A stretch of DNA of 64,000 nt from Opitutaceae bacterium (GTDB lineage: Bacteria > Verrucomicrobiota > Verrucomicrobiia > Opitutales > Opitutaceae): NCBI GenBank assembly GCA_028688225.1, contig JAQTYQ010000018.1:17503-81502 (forward strand). The letters run 5' to 3'. Shown in pieces: positions 55,104 to 64,000 of the stretch. The notes under the pieces were generated by a model, which searched no databases, was not told the origin of the DNA, and saw nothing but the letters and a program-made list of their open reading frames with translations. Within the stretch, counting starts at the first letter, position 1; every line of letters begins with the position of its first letter. The position numbers were made by a program, and so were the translations under genes.

Positions 55104-55262
55104 GGTGGGAAGATGACGCAAGGGAAACGCGCAGGGGCGATGGGCGGCCGGGATGACGGCAGGGCCGGCCCCGGGTGGACGCGGCTCCATTGATGGTGGA
55201 TGGCGAATCGCGCTTCAAGTGCATTGGTAAAGCCGGACGTCCGGGCCGGTTGATTGTGAAAC

Positions 55263-55288
55263 GGCGCGTTCTGCTGGCAGAACGCGCC
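55263..55288. repeat. Perfect palindrome GGCGCGTTCTGC-TG-GCAGAACGCGCC
   Basis: 12-bp arms with a 2-base centre. Same arms as the interrupted copy at 44266-44319. It lies between the GH130 gene and the RAYT. Confidence 0.75.
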
Positions 55289-55321
55289 CTGCTATGCCCT
55301 GCAACCAGGGAGCGGCGGACC

Positions 55322-55350
55322 GTAGGGGCGCAATCTTGTTGCGCCCTTCG
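55322..55350. repeat. REP hairpin at the 3' side of the RAYT gene
   Basis: GTAG foot (55322-55325), stem GGGCGCAA / TTGCGCCC, loop TCTTG. It ends 3 bases from the RAYT stop and is in inverted orientation to the copy at 55964. Confidence 0.85.
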
Positions 55351-55352
55351 AC

Positions 55353-55895
55353 TCATTCTCCGACTGCCAAGCCGTTGGGTGGAGATTCGCCAATCCATTC
55401 CGCTGGCGGCGTACCATCGTGATTCAAACGTGCCAAGAATTCAAAATCCTCCGGCCGCGGACACCACCAGTGTGGCCATGCCACCTGCGCAGGTAGTAGT
55501 GCGGCGCGATAGGGGTTGAGAAAAACATAAAGTCCGTAGGGTTCGATCGTCTCTTCTTCGCTTAACCGGTGCTCGAAGAAATCTCGCTGCCAAGTCAATC
55601 CCTCTCCACTCAAGGCGTCTTTCGTTTGTGCTTTCAGGCATGCAATCACTCGGCCCAACGACAACCGGTTGCCGAGTGTAAACAACCAGTGCACATGATC
55701 TGGCATCACCGTAAACGCATGGGTAATGGCATCTTCATTTGTATCCAGCGCCGATACCACGCCATGGATGACCCCGGTGACCGGAACACTGGTCAGGTTG
55801 GTGGCACGGAAACGCGTGCAGCAGGTGACGAAATAGACCGAGGCCGGTTGCGACCAACGATGTGCATGAAGCGCGCTGGTGCGTCGCGACAGCAT
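55353..55895 (-). CDS. REP-associated tyrosine transposase (RAYT, TnpA_REP)
   Basis: The 180-residue protein starts MLSRRTSALHAHRWSQPASVYFVTCCT. The HUH motif is VMPDHVHWLF (His67, His69) and the catalytic Tyr123 lies in YGLYVFLNPYRAALL, the Y1/IS200-like pattern of domesticated REP transposases. It is bracketed by two inverted REP hairpins with GTAG foot, the substrate expected for such enzymes. RAYTs cleave and mobilise REP sequences as single-stranded hairpins. It is the likely source of the REP copies found elsewhere, including inside genes. Confidence 0.9.
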   Translation of the reverse strand: MLSRRTSALHAHRWSQPASVYFVTCCTRFRATNLTSVPVTGVIHGVVSALDTNEDAITHAFTVMPDHVHWLFTLGNRLSLGRVIACLKAQTKDALSGEGLTWQRDFFEHRLSEEETIEPYGLYVFLNPYRAALLPAQVAWPHWWCPRPEDFEFLARLNHDGTPPAEWIGESPPNGLAVGE

Positions 55896-55963
55896 AGGGG
55901 GGATTCACGCTCGGAGAAACCCCGGGCCACAGCAAGACCATGCTTTTTGTCTCAGGCCAATAT

Positions 55964-55993
55964 GGAAGGGTGCAGCAAGACTGCACCCCTACG
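55964..55993. repeat. REP hairpin at the 5' side of the RAYT gene
   Basis: Stem GGGTGCAG / CTGCACCC, loop CAAGA, with CTAC (GTAG on the minus strand) at 55989-55992. Inverted relative to 55322; the foot is on the outer side in both. Confidence 0.85.
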
Positions 55994-56012
55994 ACTTCAG
56001 CGAGCAAGGCGC

Positions 56013-58107
<2,095 letters not shown>

Positions 58108-58164
58108 AGATGATCAGGTTACCATGTCCATGCCGGCCGCTGATGCAAAGCGAAACTGTCGTTT

Positions 58165-58190
58165 GGCGGCATCAGGCGATCCCGCCCTAC
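58165..58190. repeat. REP-type hairpin upstream of the thiC riboswitch
   Basis: GGCGG-…-CCGCC stem with CCTAC foot (GTAGG on minus). A weaker member of the GTAG-footed group. Confidence 0.5.
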
Positions 58191-58287
58191 AATTTCGGAT
58201 GTTGTCGGACGGGGTCGCCTTGGCTCGCCGGGGCCCCCAGAACGAAGGCGCTGGACCCCGCCAATATTGAGCCGGCGCGGCAGCGCC

Positions 58288-58313
58288 GGTAGGGACGGAC
58301 CGCCGGGCCGTCC
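58288..58313. repeat. REP-type hairpin GTAG-GGACGG/CCGTCC
   Basis: GTAG foot at 58289-58292 and 6-bp stem, loop ACCGCCGGG. Related in loop sequence to the GGACGG hairpin at 29427. Confidence 0.6.
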
Positions 58314-58328
58314 GTGTGATAAAAACCC

Positions 58329-58354
58329 CGGCGCGCCCAGCGGTCGCGCCCTAC
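58329..58354. repeat. REP-type hairpin GGCGCG/CGCGCC-CTACC
   Basis: Loop CCCAGCGGT identical to the copies in the M32 and tatD genes but stem changed GGCGGG to GGCGCG with compensation in the other arm. Confidence 0.7.
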
Positions 58355-58615
58355 CACCGCCGGCGGACCCGATCCCGCCAAGCATGTGTCAACGTCCGAA
58401 ATTGCTTCTGACATCGCGGCAACCGGCTTGGCGCGCCGTAGCTCTATGCGAAGGCGGCTGGACCCCGCCAATATTGAGCCAGTCTGCCGGACCGCCGGCC
58501 AGTGGATTGGGGAGTAACCGCGCCCCCGCGCACCGCCCAGCAACCAGGAAAATTTCACGAGATATTTGGACTCGTTTCCACCCGGATCATCCGACAAACT
58601 CCGTGAAGCATGCCG

Positions 58616-59308
58616 ATGAAGATCGTCCTCATCGAAGATCAGGCGATGTTCCGGGATTTGCTGAAGAAAATCTGCCGGGAGCATTTCCATCTGACCGTGG
58701 TTGGTGAAGCGGAGGATGCCGCCACCGGACTGGCCCTGTGCCGCAGGCACAAGCCCGCGATGGTCCTGCTGGACCTCAACCTGCCGGACCGCGACGGCTT
58801 TGCCGTGGCCGACGACCTTCTGCTGCTGGACCCGGACATACTCATCCTCGCCGTGTCCTCCGAGTGCGACGATTACACGCTCTACCGCGTGCTCAATTCG
58901 GGCATGCGCGGTTATGTCGACAAGGGCCGCCAGTCCGTCGAGGTGCTCAAGGAGGCCATCGACGAGGTGCTCAAGGGGCGGATCTTTTTCACCGAGGTGG
59001 TGCAGCAGGTGCGGCAGCGGCTGCGCACCGAGCCGAATGCGTTTCCCAAGGTGCTTACCGAGCGCGAGCAGCAGCTGCTCACGCTGCTGGGCGGCGGCAT
59101 GGGCGACGAGGAGGTGGGGGCCGCGCTCAAGCTCAGCCGCTACACGGTGCGGTTCCACCGGCACAACATCATGAACAAGCTCAACCTGCACCGCGGCTCC
59201 GATCTCATCCGCTACGCGGTGACCAAGGGCTTCGCGAAGCTCAACTCGTTTCGAGCGCTGCCCGCAGATTCTCCTTCAACCCGCGCACCTCCGCCTCGAA
59301 CGCGGTGA
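58616..59308 (+). CDS. NarL/FixJ-type response regulator
   Basis: 230 residues from MKIVLIEDQAMFRDLL (an ATG 2 codons earlier is possible). The receiver has acidic IEDQ, phospho-Asp in LLDLNLPD and Lys in YVDKG; the LuxR-type HTH is VLTEREQQLLTLLGGGMGDEEVGAALKLSRYTVRFHRHNI. The last 25 residues are a Ser/Pro-rich tail whose codons overlap the convergent hybrid kinase by 68 bases. The kinase is its likely, though not proven, partner. Confidence 0.88.
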   Translation: MKIVLIEDQAMFRDLLKKICREHFHLTVVGEAEDAATGLALCRRHKPAMVLLDLNLPDRDGFAVADDLLLLDPDILILAVSSECDDYTLYRVLNSGMRGYVDKGRQSVEVLKEAIDEVLKGRIFFTEVVQQVRQRLRTEPNAFPKVLTEREQQLLTLLGGGMGDEEVGAALKLSRYTVRFHRHNIMNKLNLHRGSDLIRYAVTKGFAKLNSFRALPADSPSTRAPPPRTR

Positions 59309-62300
59309 GCACGGAGCGCGGCGTCTCAATGTCGCCGTTGCGCGCGGCCTCCTGGATGGTGGTGGCCACGGCCGCGACCTGGCTGGCGGCGATGAGGGCG
59401 GTCTGGGAGAGGATGCGATGCGCCTGCCGGCGCGTGGTCTCGACGCTGCCCGTGCGCACGGCCTCGCCGAGCAGGGCGACGTCCTTGTCGAGGGCGGTGA
59501 TGAACTCCTCCGCCAGCTGGCGGATCCTTTCGGGTTTCTGGTCGGCCATGTAGCGGAAGATGGACAGGTCGAGGTTTTTGCGGGGCGGCTCCTCGTCCGT
59601 GCGGATCTGGATCGAGGAACCCGCGCGGAGCGGGCCGCTGAGGTTCTGGATCGTGGCCTTGATCTTCTCGGGACTGAGCGGCTTGGCGGCAAAGCCGTCC
59701 ATGCCGGCCTCGAGACAGTCGTGCCGCTTCTCCGGCGTGGAGTAGGCGGTCGTGGCGATGACGAGCGTGTGGCGCTCGGGCGGCTCCCACTGCCGGAACC
59801 GGCGGGTGACCTCGACGCCGTTGAGGCCGGGCAGGTCCCAGTCCATGAACACGATGTCGTAGAGGTTGGTCTGCAGTTTTTCGAGGGCGAGGTTGCCGTC
59901 GGTGGCATGATCGGTCTTGTAGCCGAGGCGGGTGAGGATGCTGTCGATGACGAGCAGGTTGTATTCCTGGTCCTCGACGATGAGGGCGCGGGTGGTGGGG
60001 GCCGGGCGCGGCCGCTCCTCGACCACGGCGGGGCCGGCCTGGGGGGCGGGCGCCGGCAGCGCGACCTTGAACCAGAACGTCGAGCCCCGGCCCGGCGTGC
60101 TCGTGAGACCGACGGTGCCGCCCATCTTCTCGGCGTAGGCGCGGCAGACGGCGAGGCCGAGACCGGTGCCGCGGATCTTTTCCTGCTGCGCCCGGCGGCC
60201 GCGGTTGAATTTCTCAAAGAGCTTCGGCTGCTCGTCGTAGGGGATGCCGGGCCCCTCATCGCGCACCTCGATGGCGATCTCCACCGTGCCGCCGGGCGCG
60301 GGCCGGCCCTCGACGGCGATTTCGATGGGGCCGTGCCCGGCGTATTTCAGCGCGTTGGCCACGTAGTTGATGATGATCTGCTTGATCTTGGCCTCATCGC
60401 CGACGACGGCCTCCGGGAACCCGGAACTCATCCGCGTGCCGAGGGGCATGTGCTGCTCCTGCGACTGCCAGGCGAAGATGGCCACGACGTCGGCGAGTAC
60501 GCTGCGCAGGCTGAACGGCTGCGCGTCGATGGTGATGCGGCCGGCCTCGATCTTGGAGAAGTCGAGCACGTCCTCGACGAGGGTGGAGAGATACTCCGCG
60601 CACTTGCGCAGCGAGACGGCCATGCCGCGCTGCTGCGCGCTGAGTTGCGACTCCTGCAGCAGGCCCGCGAGGCCGATGACGCCGTTGAGCGGATTGCGGA
60701 TCTCGTGGCTCATGTTGGCGATGAAGTCGGTCTTGGCGGCGTTGGCCCTGGCCAGCTCCTCGGTGCGGCGGCGCACGAGCGTCTCCAGCTGCCGGGTGCG
60801 CACCCGCATCTGGCGGACGCGCAGCCGGTAGCCGCCGTAGATGCTGCCGGCGGCCGTGAGCGCGAACAGGGCGTAGGCCCACGGCATGCGATACCAGGGC
60901 GGCAGGATGAGGAACGGATAGCTGGCCGGCTCGCTCCATTGCCCGGCGCCGCTGGCGGCGCGGACCTTGAAGACATAGGCGCCCTCGCCCAGGTTGGTGA
61001 ACTCGCGGAAGTTTTTCGCGTTTGGCTCCGTCCACGCGCGCTCGAATCCCGCGAGCTGGGTCTGGTAGCGCACGTGGTGCGCGTCGCGGTAGGTTGTGGC
61101 GGCGAACTCGAACTGCAGATGGTTGCGTGCGTAGGGCAGGCGGGGCGGCTGCGCGGTCAACAGCGGCAGTTCGGCCTCGGCTCCGGGCACGGGCGTCCGC
61201 ACCGCGCGCAGCAGGGTGTTGAACGGGGCGGACTCATCCCGCAGTTCATCCAGCTTCACGCGCAGCAGGCCCTCCGAGCCACCGATCCAGAGCACCGGAT
61301 GACCCTCCTTCGCCTTTTGGGCTATGGAGGACAGGCCCGGCGTCTCCGGCTGATCGGTATCCATGCGGTCGTGTGTCGCAGCCGACGTCAGGAGGCTGTT
61401 GGGAGGGGAGTCGCCGCCAACCTTCAGCCTCGTTACCTCGGCTGCTGCGATCGTGTCCGATCGCCCGCTCTCAGCCTCGTTACCTCGGCTGCTACGATCT
61501 GGTCCGGCTGCCACGCGGTCTTGCGGGTTTCGATTGCATGGATCCGGTTGATAATAGAGCACGTTGGGCGCGCCGGCGCGGTCGAGCCCGCCGATGGGCA
61601 GCCGCCGCCAGGCCAGGCGGCGGTGCTCGTCGAGCGACAGCGTCCCCACGACGGGCCGGGCGCCGCCGCCGGGCAATGGCGCCTCGGCCGCGAGCCAGGC
61701 GTGGCCGCCGGCGTCGGGGTTGGAGAGCGCGAGACCCCGGCCCAGTCCTTGGAACGCCTCCGCGATGTAGAAGGTGTCGTCGACGGGATTGTGCGCGAGA
61801 ATGCCGGTATTCGTCAGCAGCAGCAGATAATGCTGGAACGCGCCGACCGTGATGCTGCCGGCGCCGGCCGGCAGCCGGGCGCCGGGCTCGAAGTGCGTGA
61901 TTTTTGGCGTCGCGCCGTCTTTGCCAAACGCGATGCGCAGGACTCCCTTCGAGTAGGTTCCGGCCCACAGGTTGCCTTGGACGTCTTCGGCCAGCGACGT
62001 CGCCGCCTCGGGGATGAGCGCCTGTTGCGGATGCACCTGCCACTGGCCGTTCGCCTCCACAAACCAGCCCACACCTTTTGAGTCGGAAAAATAAATCCGT
62101 CCGGAATGATGGCGTGAAGTTAACAGGTTCCCCACATCCAGTGGAGTCGAGTAGACTACCTTCAGAGTACCATCCGGTCGCAGGAGACGCACGCCCAGGA
62201 AACCCGAATTCAGCAATCCCCGTGAATGTGGAAACAAAGATCGGGTGCTGAGTTTCAGATCGGCCTGCGGCAGCAATTCAAACTCAGCGGGCGAACGCGC

Positions 62301-63422
62301 ATCGGCGCCGGGCTTCAGTGCAAACACGCCGTTACTCGTAATGACATGCAGGCGGCCATCCTGCGTCGCGATCGACTGGATGGTTCTCCCGGTCAGATGA
62401 TTGGACTCGTCGAACAAGGTCACGGCTCCGCGGCTGTCCATCCGGGCGATGCCGGCATCGGTCGTGATCCAGAGGCTTTTTTCGCGATCGAGAAAGAGAC
62501 TGTTGATCGCCTGATCCGGCAGACCCGACGCCCGGTCGATGACGCGCAGGATATTCCCTTGGTTGTCGACCAGGATGGCACCGCCATGATAGGTGCCGAT
62601 GGCAAAGGTGTTTTCATCGATGGCGGTGGCGCAGGTGTGGATGTTGTCCTTGATGAACTGGCCGCAATTTCCGGGCAGGAGCGTGAGCTTCGAACCATCG
62701 AGGCGCGCCAAGCCCAGGGTGGTCACGGCGAGAAAGGCGCCGTCCTCGATCGGTTTGAGATAACACGGCAGGATTTTTTTGGCAGGATCATAGGGCACGA
62801 CCAGCGCCGGCTCATCGCCCTCCAGCTTCCAAAGCCCCGTGTCCAGGTTGAGCGTGTAGACCGCGTCGCCGATTTTCTGGGAAAGCGCCCGGCGGGCGTC
62901 CTTGAGCGGCCAGACGTGGAACGACTTCCCGTCCCACCGCATGATTTTGTTGCTGGCGGAAAAGACCACTCCGCGCGAGGTCACCTCCACGCCCCAAATC
63001 TCAATAAGCTGGTCGCGGTACTCAGGCGGAAGCTGGGACAGGAGCGAAGTGTAGCGCAATTGTCCGGAGGAATCCTTTTCATAATGGCCGATAGATCCGT
63101 AGCCACCGATCCAGATGCGATCCTGCTCATCAATGGCGAGATTATATATTCCCAGATTATTGCCGGTGGAGAATAGCCGCCAGGTGGTGCCGTCAAATTG
63201 CAGCAGGCCGTTGTCGCAGCCGAAATAAAGCTTCCCGTCGCGCGCCTGGGCCGCCGATTGGACTCTGGCGGTTCCGGCCGGAAGGTCGCCCAGCTTGAAC
63301 ACGTGCAGCAGCGGCCGGCCCTCGGTCGCATCGCCCCAGCCCCAGGCGCACACCGGGGCGAGCGCGATGGCAAGCATCAGGAAAATAGCAGGGCGGGTTC
63401 TCAAGGAATTGTGGGGCGGCAT
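59241..63422 (-). CDS. Large hybrid sensor kinase: reg_prop propellers, Y_Y_Y, HisKA, REC, HPt
   Basis: 1,393 residues. Signal peptide (MPPHNSLRTRPAIFLMLAIALAPVCA), then two seven-bladed reg_prop propellers (repeated WIGG / WAG turns), the Y_Y_Y domain (about 835-900) and one membrane helix (MPWAYALFALTAAGSIYGGY). HisKA follows with His in MSHEIRNPLNGV, then HATPase (RDEGPGIPYDE, GTGLGLAVC), a receiver (MDWDLPGLNG) and an HPt domain (RQAHRILSQ). This HTCS-like plan fits sensing of glycans or their degradation products in the periplasm, in line with the nearby GH130/GH28. About 80 residues between PDPCN and VLWIGG are inserted and repeat-encoded. The start is set by the signal peptide. Confidence 0.92.
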   Translation of the reverse strand: MPPHNSLRTRPAIFLMLAIALAPVCAWGWGDATEGRPLLHVFKLGDLPAGTARVQSAAQARDGKLYFGCDNGLLQFDGTTWRLFSTGNNLGIYNLAIDEQDRIWIGGYGSIGHYEKDSSGQLRYTSLLSQLPPEYRDQLIEIWGVEVTSRGVVFSASNKIMRWDGKSFHVWPLKDARRALSQKIGDAVYTLNLDTGLWKLEGDEPALVVPYDPAKKILPCYLKPIEDGAFLAVTTLGLARLDGSKLTLLPGNCGQFIKDNIHTCATAIDENTFAIGTYHGGAILVDNQGNILRVIDRASGLPDQAINSLFLDREKSLWITTDAGIARMDSRGAVTLFDESNHLTGRTIQSIATQDGRLHVITSNGVFALKPGADARSPAEFELLPQADLKLSTRSLFPHSRGLLNSGFLGVRLLRPDGTLKVVYSTPLDVGNLLTSRHHSGRIYFSDSKGVGWFVEANGQWQVHPQQALIPEAATSLAEDVQGNLWAGTYSKGVLRIAFGKDGATPKITHFEPGARLPAGAGSITVGAFQHYLLLLTNTGILAHNPVDDTFYIAEAFQGLGRGLALSNPDAGGHAWLAAEAPLPGGGARPVVGTLSLDEHRRLAWRRLPIGGLDRAGAPNVLYYQPDPCNRNPQDRVAAGPDRSSRGNEAESGRSDTIAAAEVTRLKVGGDSPPNSLLTSAATHDRMDTDQPETPGLSSIAQKAKEGHPVLWIGGSEGLLRVKLDELRDESAPFNTLLRAVRTPVPGAEAELPLLTAQPPRLPYARNHLQFEFAATTYRDAHHVRYQTQLAGFERAWTEPNAKNFREFTNLGEGAYVFKVRAASGAGQWSEPASYPFLILPPWYRMPWAYALFALTAAGSIYGGYRLRVRQMRVRTRQLETLVRRRTEELARANAAKTDFIANMSHEIRNPLNGVIGLAGLLQESQLSAQQRGMAVSLRKCAEYLSTLVEDVLDFSKIEAGRITIDAQPFSLRSVLADVVAIFAWQSQEQHMPLGTRMSSGFPEAVVGDEAKIKQIIINYVANALKYAGHGPIEIAVEGRPAPGGTVEIAIEVRDEGPGIPYDEQPKLFEKFNRGRRAQQEKIRGTGLGLAVCRAYAEKMGGTVGLTSTPGRGSTFWFKVALPAPAPQAGPAVVEERPRPAPTTRALIVEDQEYNLLVIDSILTRLGYKTDHATDGNLALEKLQTNLYDIVFMDWDLPGLNGVEVTRRFRQWEPPERHTLVIATTAYSTPEKRHDCLEAGMDGFAAKPLSPEKIKATIQNLSGPLRAGSSIQIRTDEEPPRKNLDLSIFRYMADQKPERIRQLAEEFITALDKDVALLGEAVRTGSVETTRRQAHRILSQTALIAASQVAAVATTIQEAARNGDIETPRSVLTAFEAEVRGLKENLRAALETS
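61379..61499. repeat. Cluster of three REP-type repeats inside the hybrid kinase gene
   Basis: Two nearly identical 29-bp copies (61424-61452 and 61471-61499; one mismatch) with CAGCC / GGCTG stem and GTAG or GCAG foot on the minus strand, plus an inverted related copy at 61379-61398. All are in frame; the inserted part encodes SSRGNEAESGRSDTIAAAEV and flanking text. Confidence 0.75.
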
Positions 63423-63567
63423 CGCCGGATGCCGCCGAAGGTATCTGGCGGGGTCGGGCCCGCGCGCCGCAGCCTTGGCGAAGGAGGGCGACCCCGCCCT
63501 ACAATGTTCGGGATTGTGAGGCGCACTGCGGGCCCGCGACGCTGCGTCGGGGCTGGCTATGCGCTCT

Positions 63568-63602
63568 AGGTTTTTGGCGGACCTGGGGTCCGCCAAAAAC
63601 CT
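63568..63602. repeat. TTTTGGC hairpin, long copy
   Basis: Perfect 16-bp stem AGGTTTTTGGCGGACC / GGTCCGCCAAAAACCT with a 3-base loop, upstream of the hybrid kinase. Shares AGGTTTT-GGC ends with 43606-43630. Confidence 0.7.
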
Positions 63603-63704
63603 GCGCCTGCCTGTGATCGTCCCTGTTCGCATGACCGATAAACGGGGTTCTTTCTCATTCCGAATGAGATGCGGCGCAAGCCCGGATGCTCAGGGGTAAT
63701 CCCC

Positions 63705-63739
63705 TAGGAGCCTGTCGGGCTTCGCCCTCCAGGCTCCTA
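63705..63739. repeat. Palindromic repeat, TGTCGG family, copy C
   Basis: Perfect 10-bp stem TAGGAGCCTG / CAGGCTCCTA with centre TCGGGCTTCGCCCTC. Stem differs from copies A and B in both arms together. Confidence 0.75.
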
Positions 63740-63927
63740 AACCGCAATTGAACCACAGAGGCACGGAGAACACAGAGGCGGATCGGCGCAGGAAGGCGGA
63801 TAAATTGATGCACCAGTGAGGTGCTCTGCTGGCCAGCAGAGCGCTGGAGCGGTTTATGCATACAAGTTTCTTTCTCTGTCTGACTATCGGAGGGCGGAGA
63901 CCAACATGTTTGTCCTGGTGGTAGAGT

Positions 63928-64000
63928 CACGCGGCGAGTTTGAGGTGGTCGAGCGTCTCGTGCATTTGCTGTTGCAGCATTTGGTAATGTTGTTCGAGGC
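63928..64000 (-). CDS. C-terminal end of a gene cut by the right edge
   Basis: The minus-strand frame from base 64000 reads LEQHYQMLQQQMHETLDHLKLAA and then stops, an amphipathic helix with protein-like composition. The rest of the gene lies outside the window, so no family can be given. The overlapping 91-codon ORF 63655-63930 is considered spurious. Confidence 0.45.

Larger units (their letters stand above)
58111..58615. other. REP-rich intergenic region between thiC and the response regulator
   Basis: No gene supported. Contains REP-type hairpins at 58165-58190, 58288-58313 (GTAG plus GGACGG / CCGTCC) and 58329-58354 (GGCGCG-cccagcggt-CGCGCC plus CTACC), and an imperfect 23-bp direct repeat with CAATATTGAGCC at 58250-58273 and 58459-58480. 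The response-regulator promoter should be near its right end. Confidence 0.6.

Noticed and set aside
59418..62081. 887-codon plus-strand ORF
   Set aside because: Antisense to the hybrid kinase; no domain pattern.
63655..63930. 91-codon minus-strand ORF at the right end
   Set aside because: Begins with a GTG inside the final codons of another frame and runs through a palindromic repeat.

Overview
The window reads as chromosomal DNA of a GC-rich, Gram-negative Verrucomicrobiota member, most likely of the Opitutaceae. The support is indirect. There is a lipopolysaccharide gene (kdsB), AlgB/KinB-like and reg_prop/Y_Y_Y-type sensors, an NfeD-NfeD-FloA flotillin operon, an HPr carrier without neighbouring PTS enzymes, and an unusual density of short palindromic repeats, some of them inside genes. 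No rRNA, tRNA or CRISPR array was recognised.

Bases 1-10,000 are accessory. A giant Rhs/YD-repeat protein, cut by the left edge, ends in a probable ADP-ribosyltransferase toxin tip. A small immunity candidate follows. Next comes an orphan Rhs tip that keeps about 1.15 kb of duplicated core but has no evident start signal; it carries a different, HNH-like tip and its own overlapping partner gene.

Bases 10,000-33,000 are mostly housekeeping and signalling: an adenylate-kinase-like enzyme, the AlgB/KinB-like two-component pair, rlhA, a decayed IS1182-type transposase, a UbiB-family kinase, an OxyR-like regulator with a textbook OxyR operator, DUF4199, Smr, TatA and aldose-epimerase genes, the NfeD/FloA membrane operon, a RodZ-like protein and FtsK.

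Bases 33,000-52,000 hold manA, an AsmA-like protein, grpE-dnaJ, purN, a CBS protein, a cation exchanger, a DUF4097 repeat protein, an M32 carboxypeptidase, tatD, HPr, kdsB, carA, an APC permease and a lysine 2,3-aminomutase. Beside carA lies a nucleotidyltransferase cassette bounded by a 47-bp duplication of the carA 3' end.

Bases 52,000-64,000 hold a GH130/GH28 carbohydrate pair, a REP-associated tyrosine transposase (RAYT) with inverted REP hairpins on both sides, thiC under a TPP riboswitch, a response regulator facing a 1,393-residue hybrid sensor kinase, and the end of a gene cut by the right edge.

The most notable theme is the palindromic repeats. One RAYT sits in a REPtron-like arrangement, and related hairpins with a GTAG foot lie between genes and also in frame inside at least four genes (GH28, M32 carboxypeptidase, TatD, hybrid kinase), where they add translated segments. 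Several other hairpin families occur in two to four copies, one with compensatory stem changes.
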